Source: Lacisediminimonas profundi
GTDB taxonomy: Bacteria > Pseudomonadota > Gammaproteobacteria > Burkholderiales > Burkholderiaceae_D
Assembly: GCF_008831265.1 (NCBI RefSeq)
Contig: NZ_VTTH01000002.1
Coordinates: 434,001-498,000, forward strand
Direction: 5' to 3'
DNA length: 64,000 nt
Part shown: piece after piece, positions 17,787-26,153 of the stretch
How positions within the stretch are numbered: position 1 is the stretch's first letter
How the letters are laid out: each line of letters starts with the position of its first letter
The notes under the pieces: model-generated
What the model saw: only the letters and a program-made list of their open reading frames with translations
What the model was told of the DNA's origin: nothing
The model's database searches: none
Made by a program: the position numbers and the translations under genes

Positions 17787-18248
17787 TCAGCCGCCGCAGC
17801 CGCCGAGCGTGACCTTGATTTCCTTGCTGGCGATGAGCCACTTGCCATTCGCTTTCACCAGCGCGTGGACATTGGATGTGCCACCCATTTTCACGCGCGT
17901 GCTGAAGGCCGGGTTGCTGCCCGGGGGAATGGTGAAAGTGGCGGCCAACGGGGTCGGGTTCTTCTCGACCAGGATCGCCATGAACTCGGTATTGGGAGCC
18001 GAGCTTGCAATCGAGACCGGCACCACCGCACCGTTCTCCGCGATGTCCGGACCGTTCATGGTCACATCCTTGCTGACCTCGAACTTGTCGCTGCCGAGTG
18101 CCTTGATGGCCTCTTCCATGGTCTTGCTGTCAAATGCCTTGCCATTCCATTCGGCCGCAAAAACGTCCGATGGCTTCAGCAGTCCGGCGGTGAAGGCAAG
18201 GCCCAGCACCGTCGAGATACGCATTACGTCGCGTCGTGTCTGATTCAT
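17787..18248 (-). CDS. soxY: SoxY, sulfur carrier protein
   Basis: 153 residues. The N-terminal TRRDVMR followed by a hydrophobic stretch is a twin-arginine signal. The protein ends in the hallmark carrier motif GGCGG, whose Cys holds sulfur intermediates on a flexible arm through the Sox cycle. ATG 18248 follows GGAG at 6-7 nt. It lies between soxD and soxZ. Confidence 0.97.
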   Translation of the reverse strand: MNQTRRDVMRISTVLGLAFTAGLLKPSDVFAAEWNGKAFDSKTMEEAIKALGSDKFEVSKDVTMNGPDIAENGAVVPVSIASSAPNTEFMAILVEKNPTPLAATFTIPPGSNPAFSTRVKMGGTSNVHALVKANGKWLIASKEIKVTLGGCGG

Positions 18249-18355
18249 TGTGGTCTCCAGCGAGATATTAAGATTGAAAATAGAGCCGGCTGTAGCCGGT
18301 CTTGCTGTTGGCTTGCTTCGGCTGTCGATCCGTGACCTGGCGAAACGGAGATCGA

Positions 18356-19438
18356 TCAAGGCTTTGCGCCCTGAACGATCCAGCGCACCATCGACATGAT
18401 ATCGTCATCCTTCAGTTGCGGGTGGCCTGGCATGGGCACTGGCCCCCAGGTACCGGCCGATCCATTCTTGACCTTGCCGGCCAGGCGCGCTTCGGCACTG
18501 GCGTCGCCCTTGTACTTCGCGGCGATTTCGTTGAAGCCTGGCCCCACGATCTTGTTGCTCATGCCGTGGCAGGCCACGCAGCCGTTCTGCTTCAGCAAAG
18601 CGACCGGATCAGGCGCGACCGATGCGCCCTTGGCAGCAGCCTTCGGCGCCGCCGCCTGCGCTACCAGCTCGCGCCGTCCCGCCGAAAGCGGGGCGGTGCT
18701 CGCCGGCTTGGTGGTATCGGCGCCGCGCACCGGACCGAACGTGCGGTTCTGTTCCTGGATATTGCCGTGCGCGTTGCGCGAGCTTTCCGGCAGTTCCGAG
18801 CGGATGCCGGGCTCGACCTTGCAGTCTTTCATGCAGGCCACGCTCTTCACATCGGGTTTGCCTTTCACATCCCACAGCCCGTGCTTGGTGGTCATGCCAT
18901 TGCGGTTGGGCATGCGTTGCTGGACATCGGCGATGTTCTTGTCCGACAACGTGAAATCATCGGGGACGATTTCAGCCATGTTGAGGATGTATGCCGTCAC
19001 CGCATACACCTCTTCGGTGCTCAGCGTCTTGGGTGCAGTCCATGGCATGGCGCGGTTGATGTAGTCCCACAGGGTCGAGACCGTGGCGACTTTCATCATC
19101 GTGGTCTTTTGCGGCTGCTTGCCGTCGATCAGCGCTGCGACCCGCCCTGTCTTCTGGTCCTCTTTCGTGGTGCCGCCGACAATAGGCGTGAAGACCTCGT
19201 TCGATTCGCCGAAGCTGCCGTGGCAGGAGGCACATTTGCCGTCCCAGATGACCTGCCCCTTGGCTACCGTGCCCGATCCGGGTGGCAGTCCTTTGAAATC
19301 GGGACGCACATCGATGTCCCAAGCCTTGATTTCCTTGTCGGTGGCAGTGCGGCCGATACCTTCATATTTCTGGGCGAAGCCGGCGCAACTCGCGCTGGCC
19401 AGCACGACGGCGAGGAACGCCTTAGTAAACCTGGACAT
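18356..19438 (-). CDS. soxD: SoxD, diheme cytochrome c of sulfane dehydrogenase
   Basis: 360 residues with a Sec signal (about 1-22). Two heme-attachment motifs are present, CASCH (about 69-73) in the first cytochrome domain and CVACH (about 286-290) in a C-terminal class I domain, joined by an Ala/Lys-rich linker. SoxD accepts electrons from the molybdenum subunit SoxC. With SoxCD present, all eight electrons of thiosulfate can be recovered without sulfur-globule build-up. The start overlaps the soxC 3' end by 17 bp and has a GGAGG site. Confidence 0.94.
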   Translation of the reverse strand: MSRFTKAFLAVVLASASCAGFAQKYEGIGRTATDKEIKAWDIDVRPDFKGLPPGSGTVAKGQVIWDGKCASCHGSFGESNEVFTPIVGGTTKEDQKTGRVAALIDGKQPQKTTMMKVATVSTLWDYINRAMPWTAPKTLSTEEVYAVTAYILNMAEIVPDDFTLSDKNIADVQQRMPNRNGMTTKHGLWDVKGKPDVKSVACMKDCKVEPGIRSELPESSRNAHGNIQEQNRTFGPVRGADTTKPASTAPLSAGRRELVAQAAAPKAAAKGASVAPDPVALLKQNGCVACHGMSNKIVGPGFNEIAAKYKGDASAEARLAGKVKNGSAGTWGPVPMPGHPQLKDDDIMSMVRWIVQGAKP

Positions 19439-20786
19439 TCGAAACCTCCCCGCTCGGTGCGACTTTCCATGACTGGATCATGTTGTTGTGATAGATCGAA
19501 CGGGTGCCGCGCACGGCGCGCAACTCATTCACTTTCGGCTGGACGTAACCGGTTTCGTCGATCGCGCGCGACTGCAGCACGGCCGGACCGCCATCCCAGG
19601 TCCAGTCGATGTTGAAACGCGTCAGGCACTTGGTCAGCACCGGCGATTCCAGGCGCGCGGTGCGCCAGTTGCGGCCACCATCGACCGATACGTCCACGCG
19701 CTTTATCTTTCCGCGGCCGGACCATGCCAGTCCGGTGATGTTGTAGAAGCCCTTGTCCAGCAGCGCCTGTCCGCCGGAAGGCGTGGTGATCACCGACTTG
19801 CATTCCTGGATCGAGCTGTACTGGCGGTGCAAGCCATCCGGCATCTGGTCGATGTAATGGATGGCCTCGTCTTTCGACGCCCACGGCTGGTCGCCGACCT
19901 CGATCCGGCGCAGCCACTTGACCCACGACACGCCCTGCACGCCCGGAACCACCAGCCGCAGCGGATATCCGTTTTCGGGGCGCAGCATTTCACCGTTCAT
20001 GCCCCACACGACCAGCACATCGTCCAGCGCGCGAGAGATGTCGATGGTGCGCGTCATGCCGGAGCCGTCACCGCCTTCGGCCATGACGAACTTTGCTTTC
20101 TTGCTGTCATAGCCGCAGTCGTCCAGCAGCACCGACAGCGGCACCCCGGTGAATTCACTGCAAGACAACATGCCGTGCGAGTACTGCACCGTCGGCACGG
20201 CCACATTGCCCCACTCCATCGCGGTGTTGGCGCCGCATTCGATGAAGTGCATGCGCGATACCGAGGGCATGCGCATCAGGTCATCCATCGTGTAGACCTT
20301 GGGGTTCTTCACCAAGCCGTTGATCATGAAGCGATGGGTAGCCGGGTCGATATCGACCCAACCCTGATGGTGGCGCTCGAAATGCAGGCCGCTGGGCGTG
20401 ATGATGCCGAACAAGCCCTGCAGCGGCGTAAAGGAAACCGATGCGGCCGGCACCCGGGTCAGGCCCGGCGATTCCCGGCGCAGCAGCTTGTTCTCGAACT
20501 TCGACGGCACGCCATAGGGGTTGGTGGCGACTGGCTTGCCCAGCGTTTTCGCGTGCTCGGGCAGGTTCAGTATGTTGGGATCGCCATCGCCGATTCCGCC
20601 GGCCGGCGGCTGTGCCAGCGCGGATCCGCCAGCGAGCGCTGCGCCCGCGGCGAGGAAGCTCTTCCTCAAGAAGCCTCGACGCGATTCATTCAGCCCCCCG
20701 CTATTGATTTCGGTGGCCAGCGCGCTGTCCACGAAATTCTCGGGCGCTCGCAGAATGCGGCCCGTCTGGCGCACTTTACTTGACAT
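19422..20786 (-). CDS. soxC: SoxC, molybdopterin subunit of sulfane dehydrogenase
   Basis: 454 residues. It is a Tat-exported sulfite-oxidase-family enzyme with signal SRRGFLRKSFLAAGAALAGG starting near residue 35. The molybdenum-ligating Cys is in HFIECGANT (about 186), and the C-terminal Mo-Co dimerisation domain follows (RVDVSVDGGRNW). ATG 20786 has GAGGTG 6 nt upstream. It is first in the soxCDYZAXB transcript; the promoter should lie in the 319-bp gap to the ArsR gene, which also holds the 13-bp tandem repeats. Confidence 0.95.
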   Translation of the reverse strand: MSSKVRQTGRILRAPENFVDSALATEINSGGLNESRRGFLRKSFLAAGAALAGGSALAQPPAGGIGDGDPNILNLPEHAKTLGKPVATNPYGVPSKFENKLLRRESPGLTRVPAASVSFTPLQGLFGIITPSGLHFERHHQGWVDIDPATHRFMINGLVKNPKVYTMDDLMRMPSVSRMHFIECGANTAMEWGNVAVPTVQYSHGMLSCSEFTGVPLSVLLDDCGYDSKKAKFVMAEGGDGSGMTRTIDISRALDDVLVVWGMNGEMLRPENGYPLRLVVPGVQGVSWVKWLRRIEVGDQPWASKDEAIHYIDQMPDGLHRQYSSIQECKSVITTPSGGQALLDKGFYNITGLAWSGRGKIKRVDVSVDGGRNWRTARLESPVLTKCLTRFNIDWTWDGGPAVLQSRAIDETGYVQPKVNELRAVRGTRSIYHNNMIQSWKVAPSGEVSNVQVY

Positions 20787-20895
20787 GCAAAACACCTCGG
20801 ATGAAAAGTTGAATCTACGGCTATATAACTAACCGCTCATATTTATTGCCAAAATGAACCGCGGTTAAGCGGTTCCTGGCTGTCTCACTCGCCCA
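20787..20895 (-). promoter_or_regulatory. Probable sox operon promoter region
   Basis: A/T-rich gap upstream of soxC. It contains ATATAACTAA (20823-20832), a near copy of ATATAACCAA (21501-21510) found upstream of the ArsR-type regulator gene, and the palindrome AACCGCGGTT. I cannot place -35/-10 elements firmly. Confidence 0.4.
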
Positions 20896-21025
20896 GCTTG
20901 CTGTTACTGCTTGCTGTTACTGCTTGCTGTTACTGCTTGCTGTTACTGCTTGCTGTTACTGCTTGCTGTTACTGCTTGCTGTTACTGCTTGCTGTTACTG
21001 CTTGCTTCCACTGCTTGCTTCCACT
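20896..21025. repeat. 13-bp tandem repeat (minisatellite)
   Basis: Eight perfect copies of GCTTGCTGTTACT followed by two copies of the variant GCTTGCTTCCACT, head to tail without spacers. It lies between soxC and the regulator gene. It is not a CRISPR array because there are no spacers. Confidence 0.97.
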
Positions 21026-21105
21026 GCTTGCGGCCAACTCTGGCTTCTCGCTACGGCAGGCGGTTTCCTGACATGCAGCTACCCCGCATATCTGGCGCCG
21101 CCGCT

Positions 21106-21474
21106 TCAGTCCGCTTGGGACATGAAGCTCTCAACCGCAATCTGGCTAATAGACGGCCCGACCTGCACTTTGGTTGCCATCTGGCCGCACACCGTACGGC
21201 ACACATCGATCGTATTCTGGTCGTCGATCCGGTAATAGACCTGAGTCCCGTCCTTGCGCCGCGCCAGAATTTTCGCCCGGTAAAGCATGTTGAGTTGGCG
21301 CGACACATTGGCCTGGGTCGACTCGATTTCCGTGACGATATCGCCCACCGAACGTTCCTCATTACACAAGGCATGCAGGATCTTCAGGCGGGTCGGCTCG
21401 GACAACAGGAAAAAATAGTTCGAGACTTCCTCGATGACTTCGCTCATCTGCGCCTTGCTCAACTCTTTTTCCAT
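21106..21474 (-). CDS. ArsR/SmtB-family regulator, probable sox repressor
   Basis: 122-residue winged-helix regulator (EPTRLKILHAL, ERSVGDI, STQANVSRQLNML, KDGTQVYYRI). Cysteines fall at ALCNEERS (about 45) and VCRTVC (about 92-95), in the regions where persulfide-sensing ArsR proteins of the SqrR/BigR type keep their redox pair. Position between soxH-like and soxC suggests it plays the role of the ArsR-type SoxR repressor of other sox clusters, relieved by sulfur species. ATG 21474 is chosen; an upstream in-frame start would add 27 residues without homology. Confidence 0.82.
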   Translation of the reverse strand: MEKELSKAQMSEVIEEVSNYFFLLSEPTRLKILHALCNEERSVGDIVTEIESTQANVSRQLNMLYRAKILARRKDGTQVYYRIDDQNTIDVCRTVCGQMATKVQVGPSISQIAVESFMSQAD

Positions 21475-21576
21475 GACTATCGTTCCATGCGTGAGTGCGC
21501 ATATAACCAAATAGAACGAATCTTTGCAAGAAAATTCTCTTGTGCATCGCAACAAGCAGAGCCTCCGCCAGGACTC

Positions 21577-22548
21577 CTATTTCTGCAGGCTTTCCTTCTC
21601 CATCAGGATGTAGGTGCCATAGGCATTGCCCCGATTGGCCGCTTCGAAGGCCGGGTAGTTGCTGAACGCGGACCAGTCGGTTTTCTTGTATGCCTCCTCG
21701 AACGGCATCATGTCGCTGACCGCGTCACCCATCGCCTTGCGCAGGAACTGCAGGTAATTCCGCGTCAACTCGATATCCTTCAACGGCTCGGTCGAGGACC
21801 GGCCGTGCCCGGGAACGACCATCCTTGGCTTGAGTTCCAGCATGCGGTCCAGGGCCACCAGCCAGACCTTGCTGTTGGCGTCGCCCACGAAGGGAATGCG
21901 GCCGGTGAAAAACAGGTCGCCGGCGAACAGCACGCCATCGTTGTCCACCGCCAGCATGATGTCATCATTGGAATGAGCGCCGCTGCTGTCGATGATCTGG
22001 AACCGGATGCCTCCCATCTCGAATGGAATCGGTTTGCCGCTGCTGAACTTGAGCCAGCGGTCGGCTGCCACCATGCGGGTGTTCTGATCTATCCATGGTG
22101 CGAGGTCGGCGCGGCGCTGCGCCAGGCGCTGCTGGGCAAGGTCGGATTCCAGGTAGCCGCGGCCGTTCTCGTGCGCCCAGATTTCCGCGCCCTGGGCCTT
22201 GAAAGCCTGCAGTCCGTAGAAATGGTCGGCGTGGTAGTGGCTGACAATCACCCGCGTCACCGGTTGCGGCGTCACGCTGCGGATTGCCTTCAGCATCGCT
22301 TCACCGAGCGCCGGCGAGCCAAGGGTATCGAACACGACCACGCCGTCTTTGGTCACGACAAAGCCTGCGTTCGACATGAAAGCCTTGTTGGCGGCGGTGG
22401 CCATTCCGGATTCACCCTGGAAATACCAGGTGTTGGGGCCAACCTGTAGCGGCTTGAGGGTGATCGGGTCGAGTGCGGACGCGGCGGGTGCGAAGGCCAG
22501 CGTCAGCAAGGCCAGCGCAATGCGCCAACTGTTGAAAAAAGATTGCAT
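21577..22548 (-). CDS. Periplasmic metallo-beta-lactamase-fold hydrolase, SoxH-like
   Basis: 323 residues with a Sec signal ending ASALD (about residue 25). Zinc-binding motifs are SHYHADH (about 109-115), SGAHSNDD, LFAGDLFF and VPGHG. The segment GMATAANKAFMSNAGFVV is characteristic of SoxH and of zinc hydrolases in quinoprotein relay systems. SoxH is found in several sox clusters and shows thiol-ester or disulfide hydrolase activity in vitro, but it is dispensable for thiosulfate oxidation. It is first of the leftward sox-region genes, preceded by a perfect 15-bp inverted repeat. Confidence 0.8.
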   Translation of the reverse strand: MQSFFNSWRIALALLTLAFAPAASALDPITLKPLQVGPNTWYFQGESGMATAANKAFMSNAGFVVTKDGVVVFDTLGSPALGEAMLKAIRSVTPQPVTRVIVSHYHADHFYGLQAFKAQGAEIWAHENGRGYLESDLAQQRLAQRRADLAPWIDQNTRMVAADRWLKFSSGKPIPFEMGGIRFQIIDSSGAHSNDDIMLAVDNDGVLFAGDLFFTGRIPFVGDANSKVWLVALDRMLELKPRMVVPGHGRSSTEPLKDIELTRNYLQFLRKAMGDAVSDMMPFEEAYKKTDWSAFSNYPAFEAANRGNAYGTYILMEKESLQK

Positions 22549-22570
22549 GTGTATCTCCTGTTAATCGTAA

Positions 22571-22603
22571 CGATCCTTGGGATCCATGGGATCCCAAGGA
22601 TCG
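22571..22603. repeat. Perfect 15-bp inverted repeat upstream of the soxH-like gene
   Basis: Arms CGATCCTTGGGATCC and GGATCCCAAGGATCG around ATG. No T run follows on either strand, so a simple intrinsic terminator is unlikely. Its position 23 bp upstream of the soxH-like start suggests an operator or a transcript-leader hairpin. Confidence 0.8.
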
Positions 22604-22677
22604 ATGGCAGACGGCATATTACCCATATCGCGGTCTGCCGCGCAGGCCACGATGTGAATTCATCTTCCCGTCGCCCT

Positions 22678-22923
22678 TCACGCCACCCGCTTCCCCAGAT
22701 AGTCGAGCAGTCGCTCCAGCGTGGTCAATTGGCGGTAATCCGACTCCGGTATCTCGACATGCAGCTTCTGATGCAAGCCCATCAGGAAATGCAGCCAGTC
22801 CATCGAATCCAGGTCAACCTGGTCACGCAGCGGCGTGCCGGGTTCCAGTTGCGACAGCTGCACCTCCGGCGCAATACCGCGCAAAGTCTCGAACACCACG
22901 CCCTTGAGCTGCTCGCGGTCCAT
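22678..22923 (-). CDS. Acyl carrier protein of the dehydrogenase operon
   Basis: 81-residue acyl carrier protein. Ser40 in DLDSMDW is the expected 4'-phosphopantetheine attachment site, flanked by the usual acidic helices; the C-terminal helix is TTLERLLDYLGKRVA. Start ATG 22923 has GAGGAG upstream and lies 10 bp after the E2 stop, so it is the last gene of the operon. It is distinct from fatty-acid AcpP by sequence. A role as acyl acceptor or donor for the E1-E2 enzymes or the acyl-CoA synthetase is an inference from position only. Confidence 0.85.
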   Translation of the reverse strand: MDREQLKGVVFETLRGIAPEVQLSQLEPGTPLRDQVDLDSMDWLHFLMGLHQKLHVEIPESDYRQLTTLERLLDYLGKRVA

Positions 22924-22933
22924 CAGGCGCTCC

Positions 22934-24145
22934 TCACAGTTGCTCCGGACTCTGCAGCAAGCCGGCGATGCGCGACAGGAATGCGGCGCCGCGATGGCCA
23001 TCCGATACCCGGTGATCTGCCGCCAGCGTAGCGGTGACGACCGGCATGATCCGTATCGCGCCATCGTCTGCCCACACCCGGTCGGCAATGCGGCCGAAGC
23101 CAACCAGCGCCACCTGTGGCGGATAGATCACGCCGTGCACGCTATCCACGCCGCGCTCGCCAAGATTGGTCAGCGTGATGGTCGGATCCGACATCTCCGA
23201 ACTGCGCAGCGATCCGGCGCGCGCCCGCTTCACCAGGTCTGACAGCGCGGCCATCAACTCGTCCAGCGTGCGGTTGGCTGCGTCATGCAGCGCCGGTGCG
23301 ATCAGGCCGCCGCTGCGAAGCGATATCGCCACGCCGACATGCACCGCCTGCGATGGACGGTGACCGCCTCCAACATGAAAACCGTTGAGCTCGGGAAACG
23401 CAGCGGCAGCGAGCGCCACCGCCTTTATCTGCAGCACCGCCATCAGCAAGCGCTGCGGCAGCGCGCGCTGCGCGTTCGCCTGCTCCAGCCACCGCGACGC
23501 TCGCAACAGCGGCACCTGTTCGCTCAGGTAGTAGTGCGGAATCTCGCGCTTGGATCGGCTCATTGCCGCGCCGATCGCCTGCTGCATCGCTGCCGCCCGG
23601 GTGGCACCAGCAACGGCTTCGGGCGTCGGTGCCGGTGCAGCTCCCCGCGCGGCGCGTTCCACATCCTGCAGGGTCAGCGCACCGTCCGGCCCGGTACCGG
23701 AAAGTGTGTCGATATCGATGCCGAGGTCTTGCGCATGCTTGCGCGCAGCGGGAGATATCCGCCTGCGCCCCGCCGATGCCGGGGCAGCGGCCCCGGCCCC
23801 CGCTGATGGCAAGGGTGCGGCCTGGACCGCAGTGGACACCGCGGCCGTCGGCAGCGCGGGCGCCATCGCCGCCTTCGCGGCAGCAATGGCGGCTGCATCT
23901 ACCGTCTCGTCGCCTGCAGCAAGCAGCGCCATCGGCATCCCGACCGGAATGGTCTGGCCGGGCTCGACCAACAGCGCTGCGACCTGCCCGTCATCCCAGG
24001 TCTCGACGTCGACTGCGGCCTTGGAAGTGTCGACCACCGCCACTATCTGGCCGCGGCGGACAGTGTCGCCAGGCTTCACCAGCCACTTCAGCAACTTGCC
24101 CTGATCCATGTCCGATCCGAGCGAAGGCAGCAAGAAAGCTTTCAT
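22934..24145 (-). CDS. Dihydrolipoamide acyltransferase (E2)
   Basis: 403 residues. A single N-terminal lipoyl domain (1-75) carries the lipoylated Lys42 in [10 protein letters not shown]. An Ala/Pro linker, the peripheral-subunit-binding domain (about 125-165, [16 protein letters not shown]) and the catalytic acyltransferase domain follow, with active-site DHRVSDG near residue 380. It transfers the acyl group made by E1 to CoA. No E3 gene is present, so a housekeeping lipoamide dehydrogenase must serve. It overlaps the E1 beta stop by 4 bp. Confidence 0.92.
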   Translation of the reverse strand: MKAFLLPSLGSDMDQGKLLKWLVKPGDTVRRGQIVAVVDTSKAAVDVETWDDGQVAALLVEPGQTIPVGMPMALLAAGDETVDAAAIAAAKAAMAPALPTAAVSTAVQAAPLPSAGAGAAAPASAGRRRISPAARKHAQDLGIDIDTLSGTGPDGALTLQDVERAARGAAPAPTPEAVAGATRAAAMQQAIGAAMSRSKREIPHYYLSEQVPLLRASRWLEQANAQRALPQRLLMAVLQIKAVALAAAAFPELNGFHVGGGHRPSQAVHVGVAISLRSGGLIAPALHDAANRTLDELMAALSDLVKRARAGSLRSSEMSDPTITLTNLGERGVDSVHGVIYPPQVALVGFGRIADRVWADDGAIRIMPVVTATLAADHRVSDGHRGAAFLSRIAGLLQSPEQL

Positions 24146-25122
24146 TGCCGCCCCGTCAGTTGCCTGGCCGCCGCAACGATGTCCGCTACCTGCGGCAGCG
24201 CCGCCTGCTCCATTTGCCTGGCATAGGGAATCGGCACCTCGGCGCCGCACACGCGCAGCGCCGGCGCGTCCAGTTCGTAAAAAGCCTGCTCCGCCACGCG
24301 CGCCACGATTTCAGCCGACAGGCTGCCACTGCGCCATTCTTCATCCACCACCAGCAGCCGATGCGTCTTGCGCACCGAAGCGATGATGGTGTCGCTGTCG
24401 AGCGGGCGCAGCACCCGCAGGTCGATCACCTCCGCATCGATGCCCTCGCCGGCCAGCGCGGCTGCTGCCTCCATCGCCTTGGGCAGGCCGCCGCTCCAGG
24501 CAACCAGCGTCAGGCTACTGCCGGCACGGCGCACCACGGCATGATCGATATCGCATTGACTGTCCAGCTCCTCCGGCAAGTCCTCTTCGATGTTGTACAA
24601 CTGCGCATGTTCGAAAATCACGACCGGATCGGGATCGTCCAGCGCCGGCTTCAGCATCGCACGCGCGTCTGCGACAGTGCCCGGCGCCAGCACGCGGATG
24701 CCGGGTATGTGCGCATACCATCCCTCCAGGCTATGCGAGTGCTGCGCAGCCAGTTGGCGGCCGGCACCAGTCGCCATCCGGATCACGATCGGAACGCTGA
24801 ACTGGCCGCCGGACATGTGGCGCAGGGTCGCCGCTGTATTGACGATCTGGTCCAGCGCCAGCAAGCTGAAGTTCACCGTCATGATCTCCACCACCGGCCG
24901 CATTCCGCCCAGCGCGGCGCCGATGCCGGCGCCGACGAAGCCCAGTTCCGACAGCGGCGCATCGCGCACCCGGTCGGGCCCGAACTCTTCCAGGAAACCC
25001 TTGGACACGGCATACGAGCCGCCATACCGGCCCACGTCCTCCCCCATCAGGAATACGCGGCTGTCAGCGCGCATGGCTTCCCGCAATGCTTCACGCACGG
25101 CTTCGCGGTAGCTGGTTTTCAT
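24142..25122 (-). CDS. 2-oxo acid dehydrogenase E1 beta subunit
   Basis: 326-residue transketolase-like beta subunit ([52 protein letters not shown], ending in the C-terminal transketolase domain [15 protein letters not shown]). It forms the alpha2-beta2 decarboxylase with the upstream gene. Substrate may be acetoin, pyruvate or a branched 2-oxo acid; sequence by eye does not separate these. It overlaps the genes on both sides by 4 bp, showing tight translational coupling. Confidence 0.92.
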   Translation of the reverse strand: MKTSYREAVREALREAMRADSRVFLMGEDVGRYGGSYAVSKGFLEEFGPDRVRDAPLSELGFVGAGIGAALGGMRPVVEIMTVNFSLLALDQIVNTAATLRHMSGGQFSVPIVIRMATGAGRQLAAQHSHSLEGWYAHIPGIRVLAPGTVADARAMLKPALDDPDPVVIFEHAQLYNIEEDLPEELDSQCDIDHAVVRRAGSSLTLVAWSGGLPKAMEAAAALAGEGIDAEVIDLRVLRPLDSDTIIASVRKTHRLLVVDEEWRSGSLSAEIVARVAEQAFYELDAPALRVCGAEVPIPYARQMEQAALPQVADIVAAARQLTGRQ

Positions 25123-26153
25123 GATCGGGTGTTTTTCATGGCGGCGGGCGTCGTCACATCGCGCAACAGGTCGGCCGGATCCTCGGCCGGCGATGCCTCG
25201 GCGAAGGCAATGGCGTCGGCAATTTCCTGGCCCACCCGCGCATCCAGCGCCAGGAACGCGTCCTCGGTCAGTAATCCGGATTGCTTGAGGCGGGCGGTAA
25301 ATGTGTGGATCGGCCCGCGCTGCTTCCAGACCTCCACCTCGGCCTTGTCGCGATACAGTTCCGGATCGAACATGGAATGCGCGCGGAAGCGAAAGGTCTG
25401 GCATTCGAGGAACACCGGTCCGCCGCCCTCACGCACCACGCGGGCGGCGTCGGCCACTGCCCGGTGCACCGCCAGCACATCCATGCCGTCGACCCGCGAC
25501 GCCGCCATGCCATAAGACTGCGCCCGCTGGCACAGGTCGGTGCAGGCCTGCGATCGCGCCAGCGCGGTTCCCATTGCGTAGAAATTGTTCTCGCACAGGA
25601 ACAGTACCGGAAGCTGCCACAAGGCGGCCAGGTTCATTGACTCGTGGAACACGCCTTCCGCGCACGCGCCTTCACCGAAGATGCAGGCATTGACCCGCTC
25701 CCGTACCTGCATGCGGTCGGCCAGCGCCAGCCCGCATGCGAGCGGCAGGCCGCCTCCAACGATGGCATTGCCGCCATAAAAATTTTGCTCCCGATCGAAC
25801 AGATGCATCGACCCGCCACGGCCATGGCAGCAACCGCCCAGCTTGCCGAACATTTCGGCCATGATGCTGCGCATGGGCACGCCGCGCAGCAGCGCATGGC
25901 CATGCTCGCGATAGGTGGCGACAATATTGTCCAGTGACTGCAAGGCGCGCATCGCGCCGGCGGCGACGGCTTCCTCGCCAATGTACAAATGCAGGAAGCC
26001 ACGAATCTTGCCGGCGCCATAGAGCTGGGCGCAGGCTTCTTCCATGCGGCGTATGCGCAGCATGTCTTCCAGCAATGCGGTCGCGACAGCGGGATCGGTT
26101 CCTGCAGGAAGCGGCGCAATTGTGGCGGTGTTGGCGGTGGCGGGGGTTTCCAT
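25119..26153 (-). CDS. 2-oxo acid dehydrogenase E1 alpha subunit
   Basis: 344 residues. It is the thiamine-diphosphate-binding subunit: the motif runs from GEGACAEG (about 160-167) to the NN of [11 protein letters not shown] (about 190). IGEEAVAAG and HGHALLRG are family signatures of the acetoin/pyruvate E1 alpha branch. The ATG directly follows the stop of the acyl-CoA synthetase gene. With E1 beta and E2 it makes up an AcoABC-like complex, but AcoX and a sigma-54 activator AcoR are absent. Confidence 0.92.
   Translation of the reverse strand: METPATANTATIAPLPAGTDPAVATALLEDMLRIRRMEEACAQLYGAGKIRGFLHLYIGEEAVAAGAMRALQSLDNIVATYREHGHALLRGVPMRSIMAEMFGKLGGCCHGRGGSMHLFDREQNFYGGNAIVGGGLPLACGLALADRMQVRERVNACIFGEGACAEGVFHESMNLAALWQLPVLFLCENNFYAMGTALARSQACTDLCQRAQSYGMAASRVDGMDVLAVHRAVADAARVVREGGGPVFLECQTFRFRAHSMFDPELYRDKAEVEVWKQRGPIHTFTARLKQSGLLTEDAFLALDARVGQEIADAIAFAEASPAEDPADLLRDVTTPAAMKNTRS

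Noticed and set aside
20896-21025. Possible CRISPR array
   Set aside because: The 13-bp units are directly adjacent with no spacers, and no cas genes are nearby.
20911-22449. Plus-strand open frame starting in the 13-bp repeats (repeating Leu/Cys/Ala peptide)
   Set aside because: The N-terminal repeat is simply the translated minisatellite, and the rest is antisense to the ArsR regulator and the soxH-like gene.
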